This document shows, piece after piece, positions 28,347 through 37,151 of a DNA stretch of 64,000 nt. The position numbers and the translations under genes are program-made. The first letter of the stretch is position 1; the number at the start of each line of letters is the position of its first letter. The notes beneath the pieces were generated by a model that was given only the letters and a program-made list of their open reading frames with translations, had not been told where the DNA came from and made no database searches. The DNA is from Betaproteobacteria bacterium (GTDB lineage: Bacteria > Pseudomonadota > Gammaproteobacteria > Burkholderiales > Casimicrobiaceae): contig JADKKQ010000002.1 in assembly GCA_016720425.1 (NCBI GenBank), positions 95,594 to 159,593 of the forward strand, in the 5' to 3' direction.

Positions 28347-29531
28347 ATGGCCGATGCCATTGTCGTGCTGAATGCCGGATCGTCGTCGATCAAGTACTCG
28401 GTGTTCCGTCTCGAGGACGACTCCCCGGCGCTGGCGCTGCGCGGCCAGATCGAGGGCATCTACACCGCCGCGCGCTTCGTCGCCAGGAATCCCGACGGCG
28501 CCACGATCCTGACCCGGAACTGGGACGGCGAAGGCCCGCTCGGCCACGACGGGGCGATCCGGTTCCTGCTCGACTACCTGCACGGGGAGCTGGCCGGGCA
28601 CCGGCTGCTCGCCGTCGGCCATCGCGTGGTGCACGGCGGCACCGACTACGATCACCCGGTGCGGCTCGACTCGACGCTGGTCGAGCACCTCGAGCGCTTC
28701 ATCCCGCTCGCCCCGCTGCACCAGCCGCACAACCTCGCGGCGATCCGCGCGCTGCTCGCGCGCGCGCCGCAGCTGCCGCAGGTCGCCTGCTTCGACACCT
28801 CGTTCCATCGCCGGATGCCGACGGTCGCGCAGGCGTTCGCGCTGCCGCCGGCGATCACCGACCGCGGCGTGCGCCGCTACGGCTTCCACGGCCTGTCCTA
28901 CGAGTACATCGCCGCGACGCTGCCGCAGCTCGATGCCGAGGCGGCGCGGGGCCGCGTCGTCGTCGCGCACCTGGGCAACGGCGCCAGCATGTGCGCGATC
29001 GACAACGGCCGCAGCGTCGCCTCGACGATGGGCTTCACCGCCGTCGAGGGTCTGCCCATGGGCACCCGCAGCGGCGCGCTCGACCCCGGCGTCCTGCTCT
29101 ACCTGATGGACGAGCTCAAGATGGACGTGCGCGCCATCGAAAAATTGCTCTACCACCAGTCGGGGCTGCTCGGCGTCTCCGGCGTCTCGTCCGACATGCG
29201 CACGCTGCTCGCCAGCGACGATCCGCGGGCGGCGTTCGCCGTCGAGCTCTTCTGCTACCGGATCCACCGCGAGCTGGGCTCGCTCGCCGCGGCGCTGGGC
29301 GGCCTCGATGCGCTGGTGTTCACCGGGGGCATCGGCGAGCACGCGGCGACGGTGCGCGCCCGCGTGCTGCAGCTCGCGGCCTGGCTCGGCATCGAAGCCG
29401 ATGCCGCGGCCAACGCGAGCCACGGCCCGCGGCTCACCACGCCGGACAGCCGCACCCGCGCGTGGGTGATCCCCACCGACGAGGAGCGGATGATCGCGCG
29501 CCACACCCGCGCGCTGCTCGACGCCGGCTGA
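28347..29531 (+). CDS. ackA: Acetate kinase family protein
   Basis: Transfers phosphate between acetyl phosphate (or a short-chain acyl phosphate) and ADP. The 394 residues open with VLNAGSSSIKYSVF, the first kinase signature. GYRVVHGG-type GHRVVHGGTDY, RYGFHGLSYEY and GTRSGALDPGVLLYLM follow, and VFTGGIGEHAATVR is near the C-terminus. It is 20 bp downstream of the MaoC-phosphotransacetylase gene and converges on the amidohydrolase with only 10 bp between. Confidence 0.93.
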   Translation: MADAIVVLNAGSSSIKYSVFRLEDDSPALALRGQIEGIYTAARFVARNPDGATILTRNWDGEGPLGHDGAIRFLLDYLHGELAGHRLLAVGHRVVHGGTDYDHPVRLDSTLVEHLERFIPLAPLHQPHNLAAIRALLARAPQLPQVACFDTSFHRRMPTVAQAFALPPAITDRGVRRYGFHGLSYEYIAATLPQLDAEAARGRVVVAHLGNGASMCAIDNGRSVASTMGFTAVEGLPMGTRSGALDPGVLLYLMDELKMDVRAIEKLLYHQSGLLGVSGVSSDMRTLLASDDPRAAFAVELFCYRIHRELGSLAAALGGLDALVFTGGIGEHAATVRARVLQLAAWLGIEADAAANASHGPRLTTPDSRTRAWVIPTDEERMIARHTRALLDAG

Positions 29532-29541
29532 GCGGGGGCCG

Positions 29542-30714
29542 TCAGCGGCCTGCGGGCAGTTGCTGCTCGGCGAGCGCCACCCAGTAGCTGGCGCCGATCG
29601 CCAGCACCTCGTCGTTGAAGTCGTAGTAGGGGCTGTGCAGCCCCGGCGGCTCGGGCCCCTTCCCGGCGCCCAGCCAGACGTAGCAGCCCGGCTTCGCCTG
29701 CAGCATGTAGGCGAAGTCCTCGCTGCCCATCTCCGGCGTCGGATCGGCGACGACACCGGCGGGACCGACGACCGCGGCGGCGGCGGCCAGGGCGTGCGCG
29801 GTCTCGTCGACGCTGTTGACGACGGCCGGATAGCGGCGCTCGTAGCGCAGCGTCGCCTGCATCTCGAACATCGCGGCGATGCCGGCGACGAGCGTGCGCA
29901 TCCTCGCCTCGATCAGCGCCTGCACCGCCGGGTCGAACGTGCGCACCGTGCCGCGCAGCACGACTTCCTCGGGAATCACGTTCCAGGTGTCGCCGCCGTG
30001 CACCTGGGTGACGCTGACGACGCCGGCGTCCAGCGGATGCAGGTTGCGGGCGACGATGGTCTGCAGCGCCTGGATCGCGTGCGCGGCGAACAGCATCGGA
30101 TCCTTGCCCTGGTAGGGCATCGCCGCGTGGGCGCCCTGGCCGGTGACGACGATCTCGAAGATGTCGAACGCACCCATCAGCGGCCCGGCCCGCGTCGCGA
30201 TGCTGCCGGCGGGCAGCTTCGGCCAGTTGTGCATCCCGTAGACCGCGCGCATCGGGAAGCGGTCGAACAACCCCTCCTCGACCATCACCCGCCCGCCGCC
30301 TTCGTTCTCCTCGGCGGGCTGGAAGATGAAGTGGACGGTGCCGGCGCAATTCCGGCGCTGCGCCAGGGCGGCCGCCGCGCCGAGCAGCATGGCCGCGTGG
30401 CCGTCGTGTCCGCAGGCGTGCATCCGGCCCTCGTGGCGGGAGGCGTGCGCGATTCCGGTCTTTTCGTGGATGTGCAGCGCGTCGAGGTCGGCGCGCAGGC
30501 CGATGGCCGCTCCGCGGTCGCCGGCCGACAGCACGCCGACGACGCCGGTCTTCGCCAGGCCGGTGTGGACGTCGAGACCGAGCGCGCGCAACTCCGCGGC
30601 CACGAAGGCACCGGTGGCGACCTCTTCGAACGCGGTTTCCGGATGCGCGTGCAGATGGTGGCGCCAGGCCTTCATCTGCGGGACCAGCGCGGCGACTTCG
30701 GGGATGATCGTCAT
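29542..30714 (-). CDS. M20D-family amidohydrolase (hippurate hydrolase/amino-acylase-like)
   Basis: A 390-residue zinc- or manganese-dependent amidohydrolase. The metal-binding motif HACGHDGHAAMLLGAAAA (near residue 102) and QPAEENEGGGRVMVEEG, with the catalytic Glu, define the M20D subfamily. VTGQGAHAAMPYQGKDP is the dimerisation-domain loop with its conserved His. The family cleaves N-acyl amino acids, hippurate or indole-acetyl amino acids. There is no signal peptide, so it is cytoplasmic. The substrate is unknown. Confidence 0.9.
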   Translation of the reverse strand: MTIIPEVAALVPQMKAWRHHLHAHPETAFEEVATGAFVAAELRALGLDVHTGLAKTGVVGVLSAGDRGAAIGLRADLDALHIHEKTGIAHASRHEGRMHACGHDGHAAMLLGAAAALAQRRNCAGTVHFIFQPAEENEGGGRVMVEEGLFDRFPMRAVYGMHNWPKLPAGSIATRAGPLMGAFDIFEIVVTGQGAHAAMPYQGKDPMLFAAHAIQALQTIVARNLHPLDAGVVSVTQVHGGDTWNVIPEEVVLRGTVRTFDPAVQALIEARMRTLVAGIAAMFEMQATLRYERRYPAVVNSVDETAHALAAAAAVVGPAGVVADPTPEMGSEDFAYMLQAKPGCYVWLGAGKGPEPPGLHSPYYDFNDEVLAIGASYWVALAEQQLPAGR

Positions 30715-30832
30715 CGGGGGTTCCTTGCCGGCGGTGGCGCCATGCGGCGTCGAGGCATGTTAGCCCACCGCCGCGAACTGCGGCGCGGGCCGGAGGCGTA
30801 AAATGCCGACGTCCGTCCACGAGGTTTCCGCC

Positions 30833-32344
30833 ATGAGTGCAGCCGCGGTCTACGATCTTCTCGTCATCGGTGCCGGAGTCAACGGCGCCGGCATCGCCCG
30901 CGACGCCGCCGGACGCGGCCTGAAGACGCTGCTGATCGACAAGGACGACCTCGCGTCGGCGACCTCGCAGTGGAGCACCAAGCTCGTCCACGGCGGCCTG
31001 CGCTACCTCGAGTACTACGAGTTCCGGCTGGTGCGCGAGTCGCTGGCCGAGCGCGAGGTGTGCCTGCGGCTCGCGCCGCATCTCGTGCAGCCGCTGCTGT
31101 TCGTGCTCGCGCACGAGCCGCACCTGCGCCCGGCGTGGATGATCCGCGCGGGGCTGTTCATGTACGATCACCTGTCGCAGCGGACCACGCTGCCCGCGTC
31201 GTTCGGCGTCGACCTCGCGCACAGCAAGTGGGGCGCGGGCCTGAAGCAGGGGTTCCACAAGGGCTTCGTCTACGCCGACGCCCGCGTCGACGACGCCCGG
31301 CTGGTGGTGGCCGTCGCGATGAGCGCGCGGGCGCACGGCGCCGACGTGCGCACCCGCACGCGGTTCGTCAGCGCGAAGCGCGACGGCGGGATCTGGCGGG
31401 CGACGCTGCAGCGCCCGGACGGCCGCAGCGAGGAAGTGAGCGCCAGGGTGCTGGTCAACGTCACCGGGCCGTGGGTCAAGGCCGTGCGCGAGGAGGTCGG
31501 CACCCGGAGCGCGAAGGAGAACGTCCGCCACGTCAAGGGCAGCCACATCGTGGTGCCGCGGGTGCACGCCGAGGACCACGCCTACCTGCTGCAGAACGCC
31601 GACAAGCGGATCGTGTTCGTGATCCCCTACCAGGACCGGTACTCGCTGATCGGCACCACCGACGCGCCGACCGAGGATTTCGAGAAGCCCGAGATTTCCG
31701 GGGAGGAGATCGACTACCTGCTCACGCTCGCCAACACCTACCTCGCGAAGCCGCTGACGCGCGCCGACGTCGCCTGGACCTACTCCGGCGTGCGGCCGCT
31801 CTACGACGACGGCGCGTCCGACCCGTCGGCGATCACCCGCGACTACGTGTTCAAGCTCGACACCGGGACCGCGCCCGGCGGCGCGCCGGTGCTGTCGATC
31901 TTCGGCGGCAAGCTGACCACCTACCGCAAGCTCGGCGAGCACGCGCTGCGCGAGCTCAAGCCGTACTTCCCGGCGATGCCGGGGGATTGGACCGAGAACG
32001 AGGTGCTGCCCGGCGGCGACCTGCCCCCGGGGGGCATCGACGCCTGGGTCGCCGAGATGCAGCGCCGCTACCCCAAGCTGCCGGCCGAACTCGTCCGCGG
32101 CGTCGCCCGCCGCCACGGTACGCTCGCGCCCAAGGTGCTGGGTTCGGCCAAGACCCTCGCCGACCTCGGCGAGGACTTCGGCAACGGCCTCACCGCTGCC
32201 GAGATCGACTACCTGATCCGTGAAGAGTGGGCGCTTACTGTCGAGGATATCCTTTGGCGGCGTACCAAGTGCGGCCTTGGCCTGCCGGCCGCCGACCAGG
32301 CTCGGGTGTCCGCCTACGTCGCCAAGGCCGGCGCTGCGGCGTGA
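30833..32344 (+). CDS. glpD: Aerobic glycerol-3-phosphate dehydrogenase
   Basis: Oxidises glycerol 3-phosphate to dihydroxyacetone phosphate and passes electrons to the quinone pool. The N-terminus has the FAD-binding VIGAGVNGAGIARDAAGRGL, then SSxWSTKLVHGGLRYLEYYEF, a GlpD hallmark. IFGGKLTTYRKLGEHAL lies near residue 363, and a C-terminal helical domain follows. ATG 30833 is preferred over 30803 because GAGG lies 8 bp upstream. The protein is 503 residues and membrane-associated. No glpF, glpK or GlpR gene is adjacent. Confidence 0.94.
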   Translation: MSAAAVYDLLVIGAGVNGAGIARDAAGRGLKTLLIDKDDLASATSQWSTKLVHGGLRYLEYYEFRLVRESLAEREVCLRLAPHLVQPLLFVLAHEPHLRPAWMIRAGLFMYDHLSQRTTLPASFGVDLAHSKWGAGLKQGFHKGFVYADARVDDARLVVAVAMSARAHGADVRTRTRFVSAKRDGGIWRATLQRPDGRSEEVSARVLVNVTGPWVKAVREEVGTRSAKENVRHVKGSHIVVPRVHAEDHAYLLQNADKRIVFVIPYQDRYSLIGTTDAPTEDFEKPEISGEEIDYLLTLANTYLAKPLTRADVAWTYSGVRPLYDDGASDPSAITRDYVFKLDTGTAPGGAPVLSIFGGKLTTYRKLGEHALRELKPYFPAMPGDWTENEVLPGGDLPPGGIDAWVAEMQRRYPKLPAELVRGVARRHGTLAPKVLGSAKTLADLGEDFGNGLTAAEIDYLIREEWALTVEDILWRRTKCGLGLPAADQARVSAYVAKAGAAA

Positions 32345-32373
32345 GCCTCAAGGTCGTCCAGTAAGGCAGTCCA

Positions 32374-33180
32374 GTGAACGGGCACGCGCCGATGCAGCCG
32401 CTGGCGGCGCTGCCGCAGGCTGTGCGCGTCGCGGTCCGCGGCATCTGCACCGACATCGACGACACGCTGTCCACGCACGGCCGGCTGACCGCCGAAGCCT
32501 ACGCCGCGCTGCAGCGCCTGCGCGAGGCCGGCAAGCGCGTCATCCCGATCACCGGCCGGCCGGCGGGCTGGTGCGACCACATCGCGCGGATGTGGCCGGT
32601 CGATGCGGTGGTCGGCGAGAACGGCGCGTTCTACATGCGCTACGACGCGCCGTCGCGCCGCCTGGTCAAGCGCTTCCTCGTCGACGACGCGACGCGCAAG
32701 GCGAACCGGGCGCGCCTCGCCGCGGTCGCCGAGCGCATCCTCGCCGCGGTGCCCGGCTCTGCGCTCGCGTCCGACCAGCTCTACCGCGAAGCCGACCTGG
32801 CCATCGACTTCTGCGAGGACGTGCCGGCGCTGCCGCGCGCCGCCGTCGACCGCATCGTGGCGCTGATGCAGGCCGAGGGGATGACCGCGAGGGTGAGCTC
32901 GATCCACGTCAACGGCTGGTTCGGCGACTACGACAAGCTGGGCATGACGCGGACGCTGCTGGCCGAAGCCTTCGCCACCGACCTCGACGCCGAGCGCGAG
33001 CGCTGGATCTTCGCCGGCGACTCGCCCAACGATGCGCCGCTGTTCGCGTACTTCCCGCACTCGGTCGGCGTCGCCAACGTGCGGTCGTTCTCCGACCGGA
33101 TCGCGACGCTGCCGCGCTACGTCACCGTCGGCGAGGCGGGCGCGGGATTCGCCGAGCTGGCGCGGGCGCTGCTGGATTAG
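32374..33180 (+). CDS. HAD-superfamily (subclass IIB) phosphatase
   Basis: About 268 residues from a GTG start. The nucleophile motif is ICTDIDDTLSTHGRL (about residues 24-38), followed by ITGRPAGWCDHI and the cap-region GENGAFYM. The metal motif is FAGDSPNDAPLFAYF near residue 212. Together these fit the Cof/mannosyl-3-phosphoglycerate or sucrose-phosphate phosphatase group. The substrate is unknown. Its TAG stop is the first three bases of the long inverted-repeat element at 33178-33353. Confidence 0.85.
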   Translation: MNGHAPMQPLAALPQAVRVAVRGICTDIDDTLSTHGRLTAEAYAALQRLREAGKRVIPITGRPAGWCDHIARMWPVDAVVGENGAFYMRYDAPSRRLVKRFLVDDATRKANRARLAAVAERILAAVPGSALASDQLYREADLAIDFCEDVPALPRAAVDRIVALMQAEGMTARVSSIHVNGWFGDYDKLGMTRTLLAEAFATDLDAERERWIFAGDSPNDAPLFAYFPHSVGVANVRSFSDRIATLPRYVTVGEAGAGFAELARALLD

Positions 33181-33353
33181 TGGACTGTAACGGCTGAATC
33201 GAAAGTGCCTGACTTGCGCCCCGTGCCGATCGCGGCGTTGCCGAAGCTTGCAAGGGGGCCCACCCTTGCTGCGCTTCGTCGCCTTGCGCTCGACCCGGGG
33301 TGCGGCGTCAGGCCACTGCCGTTCACTTCCGCTTCAACCGTTACAGCCCACTA
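33178..33353. repeat. 176-bp long imperfect palindrome between convergent genes
   Basis: The ends are a 16-bp inverted pair with one mismatch: TAGTGGACTGTAACGG (33178-33193) and CCGTTACAGCCCACTA (33338-33353). Inner segments also pair, so the whole element can fold into one long imperfect hairpin. The outermost TAG and CTA are the stop codons of the HAD phosphatase and the ClpX-like gene. It could be a MITE-like insertion, a bidirectional terminator, or both. Confidence 0.75.
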
Positions 33354-34376
33354 GGCCTTTGGTTCCGCCGCTCGCCGCACGAACACCGGCTCGTTGAACA
33401 GCGAGGCGACCTGCACCTCGCGGATCGAAGGATCGTCGGGGACGACGTACAGGATCGGCGTCAGCAGCTCCTCGAAGATGCCGCGCAGGCTGCGCGCCCC
33501 GGTCTTGTACTCGATCGCCAGCTCGGCGATCTGCTCGAACACGCGCGCGGCGACCTTCAGCTCCACCCCCTCGTTGCCGAAGATCTCGACGAACTGGCGG
33601 TAGATCGAGTTCTTCGGCTCGGTGAGGATGCGCACCAGCATGTCGCGCGACAGCTCGGCGAAGCGCGCCATGATCGGCAGCCGCCCGGTGAACTCGGGGA
33701 TGAGGCCGAAGGTGAACAGGTCGGTGGGCTTCACCCGCGTGTTCAGGCGGTCGAGGATCCTCTGGTTATCGCCCGAGGTGGTGGCGATGAAGCCGTAGCC
33801 GTGCGTCTGCGAGGCGATGATCTCGTCCAGCCCGACGAACGCGCCGCCGCAGACGAACAGGATGTCGGTGGTGTCGATGTAGGTGCCCGCCCCCAGCTTG
33901 ACCTGCGAGCCTTCCATGATCTTCAGCAGCGCGTGCTGGACGCTCTCGCCGGAACCGCCGCGCGGCTGGCCGTCGGGCGCCTTGAGCTTGTCGATCTCGT
34001 CGATGAAGACGATGCCGCGCTGGGCGCGCTCGATGTCGCCGCCGGCCTTGTCGACCAGCCGCTGCAGCACCGCCTCGATCTCCTCGTTGACGTAGCGCGT
34101 CTGCGCGAGCGACGTCGCCTCGGCGGTGACGAACGGCAGCGCCAGCGCGTGCGACAGCGTTTCGCAGAGCAGCGTCTTGCCGGTGCCGGAGGGGCCGATC
34201 AGCAGCACGTTGCTCTTGGCGACCGGCACGTGTTCGAGCTTCGCCCGGGCGATCTTGCGGTAGTGGGTGTACACGGCGACGGCGACGATCCTCTTGGCGT
34301 CGTCTTGACCGATGACGTACTGGTCGAGATAGCGGACGATGGCACTGGGCGTGGCGGACTCGTCGAGCATGGTCAT
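33351..34376 (-). CDS. ClpX-like AAA+ ATPase lacking the zinc-binding domain
   Basis: A 341-residue ATPase similar to ClpX but without its N-terminal zinc finger; the protein begins directly at VRYLDQYVIGQDDAKRIVAV. Walker A is GPSGTGKT (61-68), Walker B IVFIDE (122-127), and sensor 2 is in GARSLRGIFEELL. Pore loop 1 reads RYVN (94-97) where ClpX has GYVG. YGF (194-196) occupies the IGF-loop position used for ClpP docking. ATG 34376 overlaps the upstream enolase-like stop as ATGA. Probably a specialised paralogue; the housekeeping clpX is expected beside clpP elsewhere. Confidence 0.88.
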   Translation of the reverse strand: MTMLDESATPSAIVRYLDQYVIGQDDAKRIVAVAVYTHYRKIARAKLEHVPVAKSNVLLIGPSGTGKTLLCETLSHALALPFVTAEATSLAQTRYVNEEIEAVLQRLVDKAGGDIERAQRGIVFIDEIDKLKAPDGQPRGGSGESVQHALLKIMEGSQVKLGAGTYIDTTDILFVCGGAFVGLDEIIASQTHGYGFIATTSGDNQRILDRLNTRVKPTDLFTFGLIPEFTGRLPIMARFAELSRDMLVRILTEPKNSIYRQFVEIFGNEGVELKVAARVFEQIAELAIEYKTGARSLRGIFEELLTPILYVVPDDPSIREVQVASLFNEPVFVRRAAEPKA

Positions 34377-35677
34377 CCTCGGAGGGTCTTGGGTCTGCGC
34401 GCGGACGGCAGCGCGGCGGCGCCCAGGTAGCGTGCGCTGCCGCCCAGCGCCTCCTCGATCCGCAGCGCCTCGTTCCACTTGGCCATCCGCTCGCCGCGGG
34501 CGAACGAGCCGACCTTGAGCTGACCCGCGTTCCAGCCGACGGCGAGGTGGACGATCGACACGTCCTCGGTCTCGCCCGAGCGCGCCGAGACGATGGTCCC
34601 GAATCCCGCGGCCTGGCCGGCGCGCAACGCGGCCAGGGCCTCGGTGACGGTGCCGGCCTGGTTGGGCTTGATCAGCACCGCGTTGCAGGCGCCCTCCGTC
34701 GCGGCCAGGCGCACCCGCGCGGCGTCGGTGGTGAGGTAGTCGTCGCCGATGATCTGGACGCGCGCGCCGGCGGCGCGCGTGAACGCGATCCAGCCGTCGC
34801 GGTCGTCCTCGGCCAGCGGATCCTCGATCGAGGCGATGGGGTAGCGATCGAGCCAGTCGAGCAGCAGCGCGATCATGCCGTCGCGGTCGAGTTCGCGCGT
34901 CTCCAGCCCGAGCCGATAGCGGCCGTCGGCGCCGAACTCCGACGCGGCGATGTCGAGCGACAGCGCGGCCTCCTCGCCCGGCCGGTAGCCGGCACGCTCG
35001 ATCGCGCGCACCAGCGTCGCCAGCGCCTCCTCGTTGGTGTCGAACGCCGGCCAGTGGCCGCCTTCGTCGGCGACGCCGGACGCGCGCCCGGCGTCGCGCA
35101 TCAGTTCGCCGGCCGCGCGGTAGATGTCGGCGGTCATCCGCATCGCCTCGGCGAAGCTCGTCGCGCCGACCGGCATCACCATCAGGTCCTGGATGTCGAT
35201 CCGGCGTCCGGCGTGCGCGCCGCCGCCGAAGATCTGGATCTCGGGCAGCGGCAGCGCGACCGGTCCGTCGCCGGCGAGGTGACGCCACAGCGGCTGGCCG
35301 CGGGCGGCGGCCGCCGCGTGCACCACGGCGAGCGAAACCGCCACCGTCGCGTTGCCGCCCAGCACCGCCTTGTTGCGCGTGCCGTCCAGCGCCACCAGCA
35401 GCGCGTCGATGCCGGCCTGGTCGAGCGCGTCCCGCCCGCGGAGCGCAGCCGCGATCGGTCCGTCGACGTTCGCGATCGCGCGCTGCACGTCCATGCCGCC
35501 CAGTGCGCTGCCGCCGTCGCGCAGGTCGACGGCTTCGCGCGAGCCGCGCGAGGCCCCCGCGGGCGCGATGGCGCGGCCGATCGTGCCGGTCGTGAGCGTC
35601 ACTTCCGCCTCGACCGTCGGCCGGCCGCGCGAATCCCAGACCCGGCGGGCGTGGACCGCGGCGATGCGCGTGTTCAT
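34373..35677 (-). CDS. Enolase-family protein (paralogue with a substituted active-site His)
   Basis: A 434-residue enolase-superfamily protein. Metal ligands are kept: D242 in LSLDIAASEFG, E285 in SIEDPLAEDD, D312 in IIGDDY. Catalytic positions E205 (ADEGG), H155 (GGGAHAG), K337 (LIKPNQAGT) and K388 (QLKVGS) are also kept. The highly conserved SHRSGETED has become SARSGETED, so the histidine at position 365 is alanine. That residue contacts substrate phosphate in canonical enolase (family knowledge). Both ends overlap neighbouring genes as ATGA. It may be a variant enolase or act on a related acid. Confidence 0.88.
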   Translation of the reverse strand: MNTRIAAVHARRVWDSRGRPTVEAEVTLTTGTIGRAIAPAGASRGSREAVDLRDGGSALGGMDVQRAIANVDGPIAAALRGRDALDQAGIDALLVALDGTRNKAVLGGNATVAVSLAVVHAAAAARGQPLWRHLAGDGPVALPLPEIQIFGGGAHAGRRIDIQDLMVMPVGATSFAEAMRMTADIYRAAGELMRDAGRASGVADEGGHWPAFDTNEEALATLVRAIERAGYRPGEEAALSLDIAASEFGADGRYRLGLETRELDRDGMIALLLDWLDRYPIASIEDPLAEDDRDGWIAFTRAAGARVQIIGDDYLTTDAARVRLAATEGACNAVLIKPNQAGTVTEALAALRAGQAAGFGTIVSARSGETEDVSIVHLAVGWNAGQLKVGSFARGERMAKWNEALRIEEALGGSARYLGAAALPSARRPKTLRG

Positions 35678-36687
35678 CGCGTCGCGGCCTCGTGCCAGCG
35701 CCGGCCGACGGCGGCGAGATCGGCGACCGGTTGCCGCAGCAGCGCGCCGGCGAAGGCGCGCACCTCGGCGCGCTCCGCCTCGTCGGTCAGGTACTCGACC
35801 GGCGACTTGCCGTCGACGCGACCCAGCAGCAGTCCCGGCAGCAGCGCGGCGGTGCGCGCCGTCATCGCCGCTCGCGGTTCCCAGGCGACGTGCGCGAGAT
35901 AGGCGTCGGTCAGCGCGGCATAGGCGTCGAGATAGCGGTCGCGCCACGCGGGCCGCCACCGCCCCTTCAACAGCAGGTGGTTGAGGACGAAAGCAAGATC
36001 GAAGGCCGGGTCGCCGTACCACGCGCACTCGGCGTCGAGGATCACCGGCCCGTCCGGCCCGCGCAGGATGTTCTTGGGGCTGAAGTCGCCGTGGACCAGC
36101 ACCCGGCGGGTGCGGCGCGTGGTCTCGACCAGGGCGGTGAGTTGCGGCGCGAGGTCGGGATGCGCGCCGGCGGTCGCGACCAGATAGGGTTCCAGCCGGA
36201 TGGCGTGGAAGATGTCGTCGGTGGCGAACCGAGCGGCGACGTCGTCGCGATCGGCGGTCGCGGCGTGGATGCGCCCCAGCGTATCGCCGACCTGCGCCGC
36301 GAACGCGGTCCCGACGTCGCCGTCGCGCAGCAGCGCCTTCCACACCGGATGGCTCTCGGGCGCGAGCCAGGCCATGGCGAAGCAGCCGGTGGCGCGATCG
36401 TCCCCGAGGATCGGCGGGACGGCGCGCGGGACGATGCCGGCGGCGACGCGCATCCACTCGACTTCCCAGCGATTGCGCTCGACCGGTGCCCGCCAGTCGG
36501 CCGCGACCTTGAGCTTCGGGAGCGCGCGCTTGACGCAGACGCTCCGGCCGCCGGACAGGTCGACCCGGTAGATGTCCGAGGATACCCCTCCCGCCAGCGG
36601 CACGCAGAGCGCCTCGGAGTCAGCGCTTACTAGCGCCATTCTCCGCAACCCTTCTTGCAACCAGCCGATGTCGGCCACGGTCCTCAC
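35674..36687 (-). CDS. Aminoglycoside phosphotransferase (APH)-fold kinase-like protein
   Basis: A kinase-fold protein of about 337 residues. Visible motifs are the nucleotide loop PLAGGVSSDIYRVDL, the Lys-bearing VCVKRALPKLK, the catalytic VLVHGDFSPKNILRG and the metal-binding VILDAECAWYGDPAFDLAF. Members phosphorylate small molecules such as choline, homoserine or fructosamines; the substrate here is unknown. The start is uncertain: GTG 36687 is shown, ATG 36639 is shorter, and the frame is open to 36822. Its stop overlaps the enolase-like start, making it the first gene of a three-gene coupled operon. Confidence 0.82.
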   Translation of the reverse strand: MRTVADIGWLQEGLRRMALVSADSEALCVPLAGGVSSDIYRVDLSGGRSVCVKRALPKLKVAADWRAPVERNRWEVEWMRVAAGIVPRAVPPILGDDRATGCFAMAWLAPESHPVWKALLRDGDVGTAFAAQVGDTLGRIHAATADRDDVAARFATDDIFHAIRLEPYLVATAGAHPDLAPQLTALVETTRRTRRVLVHGDFSPKNILRGPDGPVILDAECAWYGDPAFDLAFVLNHLLLKGRWRPAWRDRYLDAYAALTDAYLAHVAWEPRAAMTARTAALLPGLLLGRVDGKSPVEYLTDEAERAEVRAFAGALLRQPVADLAAVGRRWHEAATR

Positions 36688-36860
36688 GGGTGCGTCGGAC
36701 AGGCGAGCCGGGGCTTTCACGGGAGAGAGCTCAATTTTTCGCTTCACGGGCCGAAATACCTTCAACCGGGTCGGCGCCTGCGGACGCCCAGACCCCGGCG
36801 GCCCCGCGCCGCCGCCCGCCATCGCCGGCGGCCCATCCGCGAGCGAGAGCGTACACCGCC

Positions 36861-37151
36861 ATGACCCGCTACAGCTTCAACCTCAGGACCCGCGCCGGCC
36901 AGCGGGTGGAGAACATCTCCATTCTGGCGCCGACCCGAAGCGACGCCGAGCGCCGATTGCGCCAGATGTACCAGCACTGCGAGATTGTCGGTTGCCACCA
37001 GACGACCGTACCGCGACGCGGCGACACGCTCGACGTGGAGGCGCTGATCGAACTGATCAGCGGCAGCGAGCCGCCGTCGCAGCGCCCTCGGCCCGCCTCG
37101 CATCACGCCCCGCCCAGCACCGGCAGCAGCTCGTCGAGCAGCGCGGTGTAG
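36861..37151 (+). CDS. Small conserved-looking protein of unknown function
   Basis: A 96-residue protein starting MTRYSFNLRTRAGQRVENIS, with RSDAERRLRQMYQHCEIVGC in the middle and a Ser/Pro-rich tail. I recognise no named domain. Residues 1-66 have the alternating hydrophobic and charged pattern of a small alpha/beta domain; the last 30 are low complexity. Its 3' end overlaps the 3' end of the orphan ParA gene on the other strand by 49 bp. The true stop could differ if the tail is a sequence artefact. Confidence 0.6.
   Translation: MTRYSFNLRTRAGQRVENISILAPTRSDAERRLRQMYQHCEIVGCHQTTVPRRGDTLDVEALIELISGSEPPSQRPRPASHHAPPSTGSSSSSSAV

Noticed and set aside
33178..33353. CRISPR array or tRNA-like structure in the inverted-repeat element.
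   Set aside because: There are no direct repeats with spacers and no tRNA cloverleaf features; the structure is one long palindrome.
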